Assembly: GCA_015056205.1 (NCBI GenBank)
Contig: SVGS01000006.1
Coordinates: 62,001 to 126,000 of the forward strand
DNA length: 64,000 nucleotides
Reading direction: 5' to 3'
Source: Clostridiales bacterium
Lineage (GTDB): Bacteria; Bacillota; Clostridia; Christensenellales; Aristaeellaceae
A program made the translations under genes and the position numbers. Below the pieces are notes generated by a model. It saw only the letters and a program-made list of their open reading frames with translations. It was not told the origin of the DNA and ran no database searches. Below are positions 1 through 8,523 of the stretch, piece by piece. Numbering within the stretch: position 1 is the first letter of the stretch; the number at the start of each line of letters is the position of its first letter.

Positions 1-78
1 ATTTGTTAACACTGCGTTCATATTCCTGTCAAATTAGCCTTCTATACTGCAGCTGAAACCGAAAGGAGGTTATCGAAA

Positions 79-1416
79 ATGACAGGAACATTCAGAAAAC
101 ACATACTGGGATACATAGCGATGGCACTGGTTTTTGCTCTGGCGGTGACCGCGGTGGCGGTTTTCCGCGGAACGGGCGCCGCGAATGCTGAAACGGTGGT
201 GCTGACTTCCCCCTTCACGGAAGCGGTGGCCAAGGTTCGGGACAGCGTCGTGGGCGTGAACAATTATCAGCTGGTATCCTACGGCGGCAGCAATGACTAT
301 TACAGCCCCTGGGATTACTTCTACTATGGGTACGGATATCCAAACAGCCGGGGAAACGGCCGCGGGAACGGCCGGGGGAACGGTTCCCAGGACAGCTCCC
401 AGGAAGTGAAGAGCGGCAGCGGTTCCGGCGTTGTGGTGGCGAAGGAATATGTACTGACCAACTGCCATGTGGTGCAGAACGCCAGCAGCCTGAAGGTTTC
501 CGTTCTGAAGGACGGCGAGACGGAAGCGACCCTGTATGACGCCACCGTAGCGGCTTCGGATGAGAACAAGGATGTGGCGGTGCTGTATGTGCCGGGTCTG
601 CCCCTGGAGCCGGTGGAACTGGGCGACAGCGATCAGCTGGTCGTGGGAGACTGGGCGATCTGCATCGGCAATCCGGGGAACGGAGCCGGAAACATTATGA
701 CCGGTACCGTAACCGCGGGCATCATTTCCGCTCTGGACCGGGAGGTTGATTCCGGAAGCACGTCCACGGATCCTTACGGCCGCAAGGTGAGAACGAAAAA
801 CAAGATGATCCAGACGGACGCGGCCATCAACAACGGCAACAGCGGCGGCGGCATGTTCAACACGGCGGGCCAGCTGGTGGGCATCCCCAACATGAAGTAC
901 AGCGGAACCCGTTCCTCCATGAGCTCCATGGGGATTGAAAACATCGGCCTGTGCATCCCGATTAACGAAGCGAAGGATGTCATTGCGCAGGCTCTGAACG
1001 CGGAACCCGTTCAGCAGGAAGCGCAGAACACGGAGAACGGCGGGGAAGAAGCTTCCAGCAGTGCCATGCTCGGCAAGCCCCGCCTGGGCGTGTCCGTGAC
1101 GACCTTCAACGGCGCGGAGATGACAAACGGCGTTCTGCCCAACGGTGTCTATATCTTCTCGGTGGAAGAGGGAAGCCCCGCGGAAGCGGCCGGCCTGCTT
1201 CCCGGAGACATTATCATGGAGGCCAACGGTACGGTGACTCCCACCTTTGAGGATATGTCCGCTGTCCTGCTGACCCTGAAGGAAGGGGATACGGTCAGCC
1301 TGAAGATCTGGCGTCCGGATCAGGTGGAGGATGCCGCTCAGGGCCGGATTTCCACCACGGGACAGGATATGGATATCCAGGTGGTACTGAGGGTGCTGGA
1401 CGCGGTAGCCCAGTAA
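79..1416 (+). CDS. htrA: HtrA/DegP-like membrane-anchored serine protease with PDZ domain
   Basis: An N-terminal hydrophobic segment (about residues 10-30) should anchor the protein with its protease domain outside the membrane. The trypsin-like catalytic triad is visible: His130 in TNCHVV, Asp165 in NKDVAVL and Ser255 in GNSGGG. A Gly/Asn/Arg-rich low-complexity linker (about residues 90-112) separates the anchor from the protease. One C-terminal PDZ domain (about residues 335-425) carries the typical EGSPAEAAGLLPGD pattern. Family members degrade or refold damaged exported proteins. The ATG follows a strong GGAGGT site at 64-69. The gene stands alone and ends at a clear terminator. The length of 445 residues is normal for Firmicute HtrA-like proteins. 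Confidence 0.93.
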   Translation: MTGTFRKHILGYIAMALVFALAVTAVAVFRGTGAANAETVVLTSPFTEAVAKVRDSVVGVNNYQLVSYGGSNDYYSPWDYFYYGYGYPNSRGNGRGNGRGNGSQDSSQEVKSGSGSGVVVAKEYVLTNCHVVQNASSLKVSVLKDGETEATLYDATVAASDENKDVAVLYVPGLPLEPVELGDSDQLVVGDWAICIGNPGNGAGNIMTGTVTAGIISALDREVDSGSTSTDPYGRKVRTKNKMIQTDAAINNGNSGGGMFNTAGQLVGIPNMKYSGTRSSMSSMGIENIGLCIPINEAKDVIAQALNAEPVQQEAQNTENGGEEASSSAMLGKPRLGVSVTTFNGAEMTNGVLPNGVYIFSVEEGSPAEAAGLLPGDIIMEANGTVTPTFEDMSAVLLTLKEGDTVSLKIWRPDQVEDAAQGRISTTGQDMDIQVVLRVLDAVAQ

Positions 1417-1455
1417 CCCTTCCGAAACGGGAAAAGAAAGACTGAATGAAAAAAA

Positions 1456-1497
1456 GGAAGGCGCCGGCCGGATACGGTCAGCGCCTTCCGTTTTTTT
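1456..1497. terminator. Bidirectional intrinsic terminator
   Basis: The arms GGAAGGCGC (1456-1464) and GCGCCTTCC (1481-1489) form a 9-bp stem followed by seven T. An A-run at 1449-1455 precedes the stem, so it also serves the convergent deacetylase gene on the minus strand. Confidence 0.88.
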
Positions 1498-1501
1498 GGT
1501 T

Positions 1502-2854
1502 TCAGGGATCGCTGCGCTTGGAATAATCGCCGCCGGCGCAGCGGTAATATACGGTTCCGGAGGTCAGCGGAACGCCGTCCTTGGCAAAGAGCTCGTCAAT
1601 GGTCAGCAGCATGTAGCCCTGTTCTTCGGCATAGCGGGCGATTCTGCGGGCGGATTCCGCGGTGTTGGGCTTGATATCGTGGCAGAGTATGATATCGCCG
1701 TCCTGAAGCTTGCTGCGGACCTTACTCATGACCAGGCCGGAACTGATTCCCCGCCAGTCATAGGTGTCCAGGCTCCACTGGATGAAAGCCCAGTCCACAC
1801 CGGATGAGACCATGCGCGGATACAGCCCTCCGGGGACCCGGTTGTAGCGTACCGGAATGCCGATCACCTTGTTCATCGCGGCGTTTACCAGCTCCGGCAT
1901 GGCTTTCAGCTGGGTTCCGGAAACCTTGCGCACGTCCCCGTGGTGCCAGTTGTGGCTGGCTACCGCGTGCCCTTCGTCATGCTCCCGCTGAACCAGCCAG
2001 TAGTAATCTTCCACCCGGTTGCCGATCACAAAGAAGGTTCCCCGGGCGCCGGTTTCCATCAGGGCGGTCAGCACTTTGGCCGTGTTGGTATTCACCGGTC
2101 CGTCGTCGAAAGTCAGCGCGCAGGTTTTGTAGTACCGCAGATTATCGGTTTCCTCAAAGGCTTTCGGCGTCAGCCAGCCCTGAATCTCGGGATAAAAAAG
2201 GGAAACCTCCATCAGGGTCTGCCGGCCCGGATAGAGCGCCGAGGCAGGATAATGCAGCACCAGGCTCATTCCGTGAAGGGTGAAAGGCGCGTCCGCCAGA
2301 GCGCCGGGAGTGCACAGAGCGCTCAGCGCGGAAGGATCCGGCTCAGCGTCCGGCCAGTACGCGGTCAGCGTATCCCGGACCCGCTCCTCCAGAAAATTCC
2401 AGGCATCCACATCGTCCCCGAAAAGATCGGTCAGGGTGACGGGAGCGCCGGTTTCCATGTCATAGGTGCGGGTGGTGAAGCGCTGATCCGTGACCTTCCG
2501 ATGATAGGTCGTCCTGGCCTGAATCATGAAGGAGAGCCAGTGCAGGCCGGTGCGGCTGTAGCGGATCTCCACGTCCAGGCGGCTGTTGCCGCCGGTTGCG
2601 TTGGCGGCGGCGGGAAGACCGGCTCCCAGCTCCTCAGCCCAGGCTTCAGCAATACCGTTTATTTCTTCCGTCACCGGATCCAGGGCGGTTTTCACCTGCC
2701 ACAGGCGGACGACGGAGCCGTTGGCATTCTTGGTATCCTTATAGGAGTTCTTGACTTTATGGCAGTCCTGCAGCGGCTCCGCTGACACAGAACTCAGGGA
2801 AAGCAGGGACAGAAGCATACTCAGCACCATCAGTACGCAGAGCCGTTTTTTCAT
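1502..2854 (-). CDS. Secreted polysaccharide deacetylase (NodB fold, PdaC-like)
   Basis: This is a predicted exported carbohydrate esterase family 4 enzyme that removes acetyl groups from cell-wall or other polysaccharide. The start at 2854 is chosen because a GGAGG site lies just upstream and a signal peptide (MKKRLCVLMVLS, ending near SVSAEP) follows directly; an upstream TTG at 3004 would add 50 residues without such support. The N-terminal half (about residues 30-230) resembles the DUF4163/DUF3298 region of PdaC. The NodB domain has TFDDGP (Asp250/Asp251), a His-bearing SHNWHHGD motif, RVPGG, the DTYDW stretch and CHD. All expected metal-binding and catalytic motifs are therefore present. 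The exact substrate is not shown by the sequence. Confidence 0.9.
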   Translation of the reverse strand: MKKRLCVLMVLSMLLSLLSLSSVSAEPLQDCHKVKNSYKDTKNANGSVVRLWQVKTALDPVTEEINGIAEAWAEELGAGLPAAANATGGNSRLDVEIRYSRTGLHWLSFMIQARTTYHRKVTDQRFTTRTYDMETGAPVTLTDLFGDDVDAWNFLEERVRDTLTAYWPDAEPDPSALSALCTPGALADAPFTLHGMSLVLHYPASALYPGRQTLMEVSLFYPEIQGWLTPKAFEETDNLRYYKTCALTFDDGPVNTNTAKVLTALMETGARGTFFVIGNRVEDYYWLVQREHDEGHAVASHNWHHGDVRKVSGTQLKAMPELVNAAMNKVIGIPVRYNRVPGGLYPRMVSSGVDWAFIQWSLDTYDWRGISSGLVMSKVRSKLQDGDIILCHDIKPNTAESARRIARYAEEQGYMLLTIDELFAKDGVPLTSGTVYYRCAGGDYSKRSDP

Positions 2855-2923
2855 GGAGAGCCTCCCATCCGGTAAATTCTCCTGCATCATACACTGAAGC
2901 GGGGAAAAATGCAAACCGGGGAA

Positions 2924-2952
2924 TTGAATATTTCCGAAAGATACAGTATAAT
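2924..2952 (+). promoter_or_regulatory. Vegetative promoter for the 3004 gene
   Basis: TTGAAT (2924-2929), a 17-base spacer and a perfect TATAAT (2947-2952), about 50 bases before the next ATG on this strand. Confidence 0.75.
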
Positions 2953-3003
2953 CAATCAATAAAAGAGCTGTGCGCAGACATGGCATAGAAGGAGGATGAA
3001 GCA

Positions 3004-4464
3004 ATGAACAGTGTATTGGCTGTCCTGACGGCCGTGGTGATGGTTTTTTCCATGCTTGGCGGGATGACGTCGAAAATCAAGGCTCCGATTACGGTTGAGT
3101 CCACCGCTTCGATTCAGATGGACACGATGAATGCCCTGCTGGATGATGTGATGGAAGCCCGGTCGGCTGAGGTAAGCCCGGAGTACAGAGAGGCGTACAT
3201 CGGCATCATGAAGGAGCAGACGCAGAAAGCCAGGGGAATCCTTGCGCTGGCGGCTGCGCTGACCAATCAGGTATCGACCCGGTATGTTGTGGATCAGGGC
3301 TATATCGAAGCCGGTCTCTATACCGGCGGGGAAGCGCTGGCGAGCGGCGCCGCCCAGGTCGATGAGAAGGGGATCACCCTGGTTTCCTCTCTTCTGGGGG
3401 ATACCGCGCTGAACATCAGCGGAGCGGATGCTCAGGAAATCCTGAAGTCCGGTCTGGAAAAGCTGAAGAATCTGGTCTCCGGCCTGAACATCGGCGGAGC
3501 GCAGGGCCTCTCTCCGGAGAGCATTCCGCAGCTGGATCCCCAGGCGCTGACAGCGGTGCTGAACGAGGTGACCACCGAACTGACCCAGGGAATCATGTCG
3601 AAGATGGGAATGCCGGAAGCCGGCCCGTTTATCGTGGATGACATGGAATTCGCGACGCGCGTCCCGTTCAATATTTCGGAGAAGGAAGCCAAGCTGATGG
3701 CGCTGAAGGCGGCGAAAAAGGCGCTGGACAGCGAGCCTGCCCAAAAGGTGCTGAAGATGATTCCGCAGGCGGAGCAGCTGACTGCGAAGATTGACGAAAA
3801 GATGGCCGAGGCGGAATTCTGGGCGGATGATCAGCCGATTTATGCCTATATCTATACGACGAAGGATCAGAAATCCACCTATTTCCATGTCAAACGGCAT
3901 GAGTCGGAGCTGGCGGCTTCCCTGGGAGTCGGTGTGATCGAAGGCGTGACGGTGCTGAACGCTTCCTCCGGAATCAATCATAAGGATGTCCGTCTGACCG
4001 CGACCTTCGGCAAGGACGGCGTTCTGGCGCGTGCGGTGAAACCGATGGCCAACGACCAGGTGGCGACGCTCAACCTGCAGATCAACGCGGCGGGGATGAA
4101 TGCGGATGCGGAAATCCCGCTGCCGACGGGCAAATCTCTCGTTGTAACGGCCCAGGCGGACAAGAACGGAACGCAGGAAACGGTTCAGTACGGTGAGAGC
4201 GAACTGGCTTCCCAGACGGTTCGGATCCTGACCGGTGAAAAAACCGAACGGCTGACGGAAGGGAAAACGGATATCTTTGATCTGGCGAGCCTGTTAAAGG
4301 ACGAAAGCGGCGAGGCTATGAAGACGCTGACCTCCAAACTGACCAGCGGCGCCTTTACCCTGCTGGCCAAAGTGATGGGGCTGGTGGGAACGGAAGAAAA
4401 CATGCAGACGCTGGTGAATCTGATTCCCATGGGATCGTCTTCGGCTCCCTCTTCTCCCAACTGA
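3004..4464 (+). CDS. Exported or membrane-anchored protein of unknown function, 486 residues
   Basis: I do not recognise the family. A short hydrophobic N-terminus (MNSVLAVLTAVVMVFSMLGG) looks like a signal peptide or anchor. The next about 240 residues are alanine-rich and helical. The second half reads as beta-rich, with repeated strands such as VRLTATFGKDGVLARAV and ADAEIPLPTGKSLVVTAQA, which suggests a translocated LolA- or outer-surface-like sheet, though that is only an impression. The C-terminus is Ser/Pro-rich. A GGAGG site ends 7 bases before the ATG. The gene has its own promoter and terminator, so it is monocistronic. Codon use matches its neighbours. Confidence 0.85.
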   Translation: MNSVLAVLTAVVMVFSMLGGMTSKIKAPITVESTASIQMDTMNALLDDVMEARSAEVSPEYREAYIGIMKEQTQKARGILALAAALTNQVSTRYVVDQGYIEAGLYTGGEALASGAAQVDEKGITLVSSLLGDTALNISGADAQEILKSGLEKLKNLVSGLNIGGAQGLSPESIPQLDPQALTAVLNEVTTELTQGIMSKMGMPEAGPFIVDDMEFATRVPFNISEKEAKLMALKAAKKALDSEPAQKVLKMIPQAEQLTAKIDEKMAEAEFWADDQPIYAYIYTTKDQKSTYFHVKRHESELAASLGVGVIEGVTVLNASSGINHKDVRLTATFGKDGVLARAVKPMANDQVATLNLQINAAGMNADAEIPLPTGKSLVVTAQADKNGTQETVQYGESELASQTVRILTGEKTERLTEGKTDIFDLASLLKDESGEAMKTLTSKLTSGAFTLLAKVMGLVGTEENMQTLVNLIPMGSSSAPSSPN

Positions 4465-4478
4465 GCGGAGAAATAAGA

Positions 4479-4530
4479 AAACGGCTGTGAAGTCCGGGAT
4501 TCTCTCCCGGCTTCACAGCCGTTTTTTTTT
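4479..4530. terminator. Strong bidirectional terminator
   Basis: The arms AAACGGCTGTGAAG (4479-4492) and CTTCACAGCCGTTT (4511-4524) are perfectly complementary over 14 bp. A T-run reaches 4530. It lies between convergent genes and can end both transcripts. Confidence 0.92.
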
Positions 4531-4534
4531 ACGG

Positions 4535-5371
4535 TCAGTCAGCGCTGTTCTCCAGGGCGGCACGCATTTTCTCACAGTATTCCGCTTCTTTCGCGGCGGT
4601 ATACTTTCCGGCCAGGAACAGAGGCAGGGCCTCCTCCCGGAAGGTTTGCCAGCAGGCGGCTTCCTTGCCGGGAATGATCGGATAGAACAGCGCGCCGGCT
4701 TCGTGAGCGGCCACGGCGTCCTGATTGGCGTCTCCGACCATCAGCACACAGTCGGCTCCGCTCAGGGACATGGCTTTTTTCAGCTGATCGGGTTTCAGTC
4801 CGTCCTCCTGCCCCATCATGATATCCACATGGCGCATCAGACCGCCGAAGACCCAGTCTTTTTCCAGCTCTTCCCGGGAAGCCGCGGAGATCACGGCCAC
4901 GGCGGCGCCCCTGCCGGCTTCCTTCAGCGCTTCCTTCACGCCGTCATAGGGCATCAGGCCTTCACAGGCCCGGGCAATCAGCACGTTGGAGCGGATGGAC
5001 CAGGCCAGCACCTTGCTCAGAGCGGCGGAGGGATGAACGGTCATCCAGTCCTGCAGGGAGAAGGTGGAGTACCGGGTTGCGTTCCGGACATATTCCCGCA
5101 GGGGCTCCAGATCCGGAAGCTCGGGATCGCCGGGGTAAATCCTTTCAACCTGCTCAAAGGTCTCCAGCAAAGCGGGAAAACGATTGGTTCCGCGCAGATC
5201 GGAGTAAAGGTTCACCTGCTTATAAATGTCCACGAAGGCGCGGGCTACCTCTTCCTCCATGGTCCAGATTTCCAGGGCGGCGGGGATAAAGGCTTCCAGA
5301 TGCTTATGATTGACGCTGTCAAAGGCCGTGCCGTCGGAATCAACGCCCAGCAAAAAGCGGGATGGGATCAT
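4535..5371 (-). CDS. HAD-superfamily hydrolase
   Basis: A predicted cytosolic phosphatase-like enzyme of 278 residues. Motif I is GVDSDGTAFDS, with nucleophile Asp11 and Asp13. The late motif VGDANQDAVAAHEAG carries the acidic residues that hold magnesium. A helical cap of roughly 130 residues lies between them. The substrate cannot be told from the sequence. The start is set by an AGGAGGAAGAGC site just before the ATG at 5371; translation could be read farther upstream, but that region holds the promoter. The gene is divergent from the secreted protein at 5571 and is transcribed alone. Confidence 0.85.
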   Translation of the reverse strand: MIPSRFLLGVDSDGTAFDSVNHKHLEAFIPAALEIWTMEEEVARAFVDIYKQVNLYSDLRGTNRFPALLETFEQVERIYPGDPELPDLEPLREYVRNATRYSTFSLQDWMTVHPSAALSKVLAWSIRSNVLIARACEGLMPYDGVKEALKEAGRGAAVAVISAASREELEKDWVFGGLMRHVDIMMGQEDGLKPDQLKKAMSLSGADCVLMVGDANQDAVAAHEAGALFYPIIPGKEAACWQTFREEALPLFLAGKYTAAKEAEYCEKMRAALENSAD

Positions 5372-5422
5372 GCTCTTCCTCCTCTGTGACGTAAGATATG
5401 AAATTCCGTGCCAACTAAGCAG

Positions 5423-5451
5423 ATTATACCGGTTTTCGGGGGGAATGGCAA
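5423..5451 (-). promoter_or_regulatory. Vegetative promoter for the HAD hydrolase
   Basis: On the minus strand TTGCCA (5451-5446), a 17-base spacer and TATAAT (5428-5423). The leader to the ATG at 5371 is about 45 bases. Confidence 0.8.
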
Positions 5452-5473
5452 GCTTTTCCTTTGCCGGGAAGTC

Positions 5474-5502
5474 TTGAAGAACAGGCGGAAGTGTGATAAA
5501 GT
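5474..5502 (+). promoter_or_regulatory. Promoter for the 5571-7702 gene group
   Basis: TTGAAG (5474-5479), a 17-base spacer and TAAAGT (5497-5502), with a TG extension at 5494-5495. The -10 box is weaker than in neighbouring promoters. Confidence 0.5.
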
Positions 5503-5570
5503 AAAGCGTATCCGAATATGAAAAATAAAAAGCGCCCGCTCTGCCGGGCCGGAAAGAAGGATATAGACCG

Positions 5571-6053
5571 ATGAAAAAAAGAATGATGGCTTTGCTCATC
5601 ACGCTCACGATGCTCCTGGCGGCGGCCTGTGCCCTGGCGGAAGCCGGAGGGGCGGAGGGGGAGAACCTGATCGGCCGCTGGGCGGCGACGCCGGAAAGTC
5701 TCGCGGCTGCGCTGGAACTGCCCGAGGGCAGCGGGGAAACGATGACCGTTGCGATTGCCCGTCAGGGGGATTTCTTTGATATTCAGATGGACTGGACGCT
5801 GAGCCCTTCGGAGCGGATCAGCTGGGTGCTCTCAGGGAGCTATGATGCCGCGAATGAAGAACTTTTCGGCTTTGGCACCAAAACCCGGCTGGGCCTGGAT
5901 GCGTCCGGGGAGGTGGTTTCCGCGTCGCTGGAAAACGACGAGGTCAACGCGGAATTCTATCTCGATGAAAATGGAAATCTGATCTGGTGGGACAGCGATG
6001 AAGGCCTGGAAGGCATCCTCTTTGAAAAAGTCCCTGAGGAAACAGCGAAATAA
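5571..6053 (+). CDS. Small secreted protein of unknown function
   Basis: A 160-residue protein with a clear signal peptide (MKKRMMALLITLTMLLAAA, cleavage likely after ALA). The Cys in AAAC is not in a good lipobox, so a freely secreted form is favoured over a lipoprotein. The mature part is acidic and appears to be beta-rich, with WTLSPSERISWVLSG and the ending DENGNLIWWDSDEGLEG, which is reminiscent of small beta-barrel export proteins. No family is recognised. A GAAGGA site precedes the ATG. The esterase gene starts 14 bases after the stop, so the two are probably cotranscribed. Confidence 0.8.
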   Translation: MKKRMMALLITLTMLLAAACALAEAGGAEGENLIGRWAATPESLAAALELPEGSGETMTVAIARQGDFFDIQMDWTLSPSERISWVLSGSYDAANEELFGFGTKTRLGLDASGEVVSASLENDEVNAEFYLDENGNLIWWDSDEGLEGILFEKVPEETAK

Positions 6054-6067
6054 ACGGAGGCAAAAAC

Positions 6068-7039
6068 ATGGAACCGGTTCGGGTTGATCTGTGGGAAGAA
6101 GGAGAATATACCTATCCGGCGGCCTTTGGATTCCGGCCGAATCTGCGGCTGTATCTGCATGATGATGAAGAGGTGCGCCCCTGCGTACTGGTGATTCCGG
6201 GCGGAGGATACCGCTATGTTTCTCCCTCGGAGGGGGAGATCGTCGCCAAATGTTTTTTTGAAAAAGGCTACCAGACCATGGTGGGCACCTATACGGTGAA
6301 TTGCTCGGACCTGGTTCCGCTGAAAACGCAGCCCCTTCAGGATCTGGCCAGAATGGTCCGCGTGATTCGGAAAAATGCCGAAGCCTGGCGGGTGGATCCT
6401 GCCAGGGTGGTTCTGTGCGGCTTTTCCGCCGGAGCTCATGCCTGCGGTTCTCTCTGCGTCTTCTGGAAAGAGGCTCAGGAGAAGAAGGGCAGCTATGCTT
6501 CCTTCTCCTGCCGGCCGGACGGGGCCATTCTGTCTTATCCCGTGATTACATCCGGCCCCAGCGCCCATCGGGATTCGTTCAATGCCCTGCTGGGGGAGGC
6601 GGCGGGCCCGGAGGAGCTGCGGAAGATGAGCCTGGAATATCAGGTCACCCCGGATACGCCTCCTGTTTTTCTGTGGCAGACCGCCAATGACGGCTCGGTG
6701 CCGGTGGAGAACAGTTATCTGATGGCGCAGGCGCTGAAGGCCGCCGGCGTTCCCTTTGCGCACCATGTATTTCCCCGGGGGCAGCATGGCCTGTCCCTGT
6801 CCAACCGGGATTGGGAGAATCGCAACTTCGGCGAGCCCTATACGCTGGAGCAGAACCGGATGACCGCCGAAGCGGCGCTGAAGGGAGAAGTGCAGCTTCC
6901 CCCCGTGGGGCAGGAGATCCTGGCCGGATTCCTTCATCCGGAATGCCCGCCGGCGATGAAGTGGACGAATGTTCCGGTCCGGGAAGCGGCGGTCTGGCCG
7001 GATCTCGCGGATTGCTGGATGCAGGAGAACATCACATAA
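6068..7039 (+). CDS. Alpha/beta-hydrolase esterase (acetyl-xylan-esterase-like)
   Basis: A 323-residue hydrolase with no signal peptide, hence probably cytosolic. The oxyanion-hole segment VIPGGGYRYVS is followed by the nucleophile elbow GFSAGAH (Ser120). Asp208 in TANDGSVP and His240 in RGQHGLS complete the triad. This layout matches the BD-FAE/acetyl-esterase group that deacetylates xylo-oligosaccharides, and the wider window is rich in sugar-uptake genes, but the substrate is an inference. The start is supported by CGGAGG ten bases upstream. The gene lies between a small secreted protein and an unknown gene, all in the same direction with short gaps. Confidence 0.87.
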   Translation: MEPVRVDLWEEGEYTYPAAFGFRPNLRLYLHDDEEVRPCVLVIPGGGYRYVSPSEGEIVAKCFFEKGYQTMVGTYTVNCSDLVPLKTQPLQDLARMVRVIRKNAEAWRVDPARVVLCGFSAGAHACGSLCVFWKEAQEKKGSYASFSCRPDGAILSYPVITSGPSAHRDSFNALLGEAAGPEELRKMSLEYQVTPDTPPVFLWQTANDGSVPVENSYLMAQALKAAGVPFAHHVFPRGQHGLSLSNRDWENRNFGEPYTLEQNRMTAEAALKGEVQLPPVGQEILAGFLHPECPPAMKWTNVPVREAAVWPDLADCWMQENIT

Positions 7040-7054
7040 GTTAGGGTGGTTCAA

Positions 7055-7702
7055 TTGATCTATCAGTGGGAATGCAGACAGCTCTGGCAGTATTTTGACG
7101 CCGGGAGCCGGGCAGTGGAGCGCAATTCGGAGGAAATCGCAAAGCTGCAGCCGGAGACCCGGCAGGAATTGCTGACCCGTATTTCCCGGGCGATCAATCA
7201 GTACATTCTTGACTTTAAAGGAACTCCGGAGGAATTCTGCCGGCTGGTGGGTACGGCGGTGAACGATCTGTACCGGACGGCGGACCGCCTTTCCCGTTAC
7301 ACGGAGCGGCAGCAGGCCTATCTGGCCGCGACAGCCCGTCCGATGATGGATGCGCTGAAGACAAGAGGAATAACCGTTCATTTCGCCACGATGAACGGTA
7401 TGGCGGCCGGACGGCCGAAATCGGATATCCTGATTGCCCGGAAGTTCTGGAATGACTGCGGTTTTTTCTTCTTCGAAACGGTTTCCTATCCGGACCGGAA
7501 GATCGCGCTGCATCATATGGCGGGCAAACTGAAGGAAATCGGAAAAGTCAGCTATGTGATGATGATTCCCGACGGAAACAAGACGGAGTTCAAACCTTTT
7601 TATGAATCGGTCGGCAGCCAGGGAATCATGAGCTTTTTCAAAAGCCAGCCGCCGGAGGACGGAGCTTTCAAAGCCTATCCGTTCCGCCCGGGAAATGGAT
7701 AA
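7055..7702 (+). CDS. Unknown cytosolic protein with likely TTG start
   Basis: A 215-residue protein of no recognised family. The N-terminal 100 residues are helical and charged. The C-terminal part (ITVHFATMNGMAAG onward) looks alpha/beta, with FFFFETVSYP and KVSYVMMIPDGN strands. No signal peptide or membrane segment is seen. The TTG at 7055 is preferred because AGGGTGG ends about six bases before it; an in-frame GTG at 7046 sits inside that ribosome binding site. The gene starts 15 bases after the esterase stop and ends three bases from the convergent SH3b gene, with no terminator visible between them. Confidence 0.72.
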   Translation: MIYQWECRQLWQYFDAGSRAVERNSEEIAKLQPETRQELLTRISRAINQYILDFKGTPEEFCRLVGTAVNDLYRTADRLSRYTERQQAYLAATARPMMDALKTRGITVHFATMNGMAAGRPKSDILIARKFWNDCGFFFFETVSYPDRKIALHHMAGKLKEIGKVSYVMMIPDGNKTEFKPFYESVGSQGIMSFFKSQPPEDGAFKAYPFRPGNG

Positions 7703-7705
7703 GGA

Positions 7706-8389
7706 TCAGGGCAGAGGGAAGGCCCCCGCGGGAACGAAAGAAAAGGTAACGGTCCAGACGGCTTCCTTTCCGTTTTTGTTGACCGCTGTCAGCGTCTGCA
7801 CGACGGAAAAGCCGCGGACGATTTCTTCGGCGCCGGGCGTATAGACGGAATCGAGAACGCCGGCGGCCCGGGCTTTGCCGCTTTGGCTTTTCAGGCTGGA
7901 AAAGAGGGTGAAGGGCACGTCCGGCGCGAGGGTTACGGCCAGCCCTTTCTCCGGAAGAGGCAGGCCGTTGATTTCAAACAGCCGGGACCAGGTTTTTCCC
8001 AGCCCGTGATAGTTCGCGCAGACGGCGTTGACGGAGACATTCATCATGACGGCTTCCCCGCTGGCCGAGGCGGCCTGAATCCGTTCCTCATCCGCCACGC
8101 TGAGATATTCGCCCAGGATATATCCGCTGCCTTTGGAGCAGGAAACAGCATACCAGGCGGCGCCGCTTCCGTCTTCTTCCGTCCCTGTGACGGTAACCCG
8201 GTCCCCGGAGGAAAGCTTGCCGATCCGCTCCGCGCCGGAACCGGGACTGCGCCGCAGGTTGACGGAGGCGTGATTGACCACGCCGCGGGCGGGAAAGGAC
8301 AGGGCGGTGGCCGGCGAAACGGATACGAGAACCGTCAGCAGGACGGCCAGCCGGCAGAAGGCTGAAAAAGAATACCGGAACGGTTTCAT
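7706..8389 (-). CDS. Exported SH3b-domain protein
   Basis: A 227-residue exported protein. The signal peptide is about residues 1-30, ending near ATALSF. It is followed by a bacterial SH3 domain (about residues 33-100) with the typical VNLRRSPGSGAERIGKL and GYILGEYLSV elements. Such domains bind peptidoglycan or other wall polymers. The C-terminal 120 residues match no family I know and seem beta-rich. The start at 8389 is fixed by GGAGGAA just upstream, where an earlier in-frame codon has no such site. It is divergent from the hydrolase at 8524. Confidence 0.85.
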   Translation of the reverse strand: MKPFRYSFSAFCRLAVLLTVLVSVSPATALSFPARGVVNHASVNLRRSPGSGAERIGKLSSGDRVTVTGTEEDGSGAAWYAVSCSKGSGYILGEYLSVADEERIQAASASGEAVMMNVSVNAVCANYHGLGKTWSRLFEINGLPLPEKGLAVTLAPDVPFTLFSSLKSQSGKARAAGVLDSVYTPGAEEIVRGFSVVQTLTAVNKNGKEAVWTVTFSFVPAGAFPLP

Positions 8390-8443
8390 GAGGTTCCTCC
8401 TTCTCCGCAAAACAGACGGCTTGCGGTGCCTGCGGACAGGCTT

Positions 8444-8472
8444 ATTGTATCATGGACGTTCCGGAGTGTAAA
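8444..8472 (-). promoter_or_regulatory. Vegetative promoter for the SH3b protein
   Basis: On the minus strand TTTACA (8472-8467), a 17-base spacer and TACAAT (8449-8444). Confidence 0.75.
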
Positions 8473-8523
8473 TCAGGGGATCCGCCGGAACCGGCGAATT
8501 CCGGGCAGGGAGTTGACAGAGGA

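Noticed and set aside
2855-3004. Upstream TTG start for the polysaccharide deacetylase
   Set aside because: It would put a non-hydrophobic 50-residue extension before a perfect signal peptide and overlap the divergent promoter.
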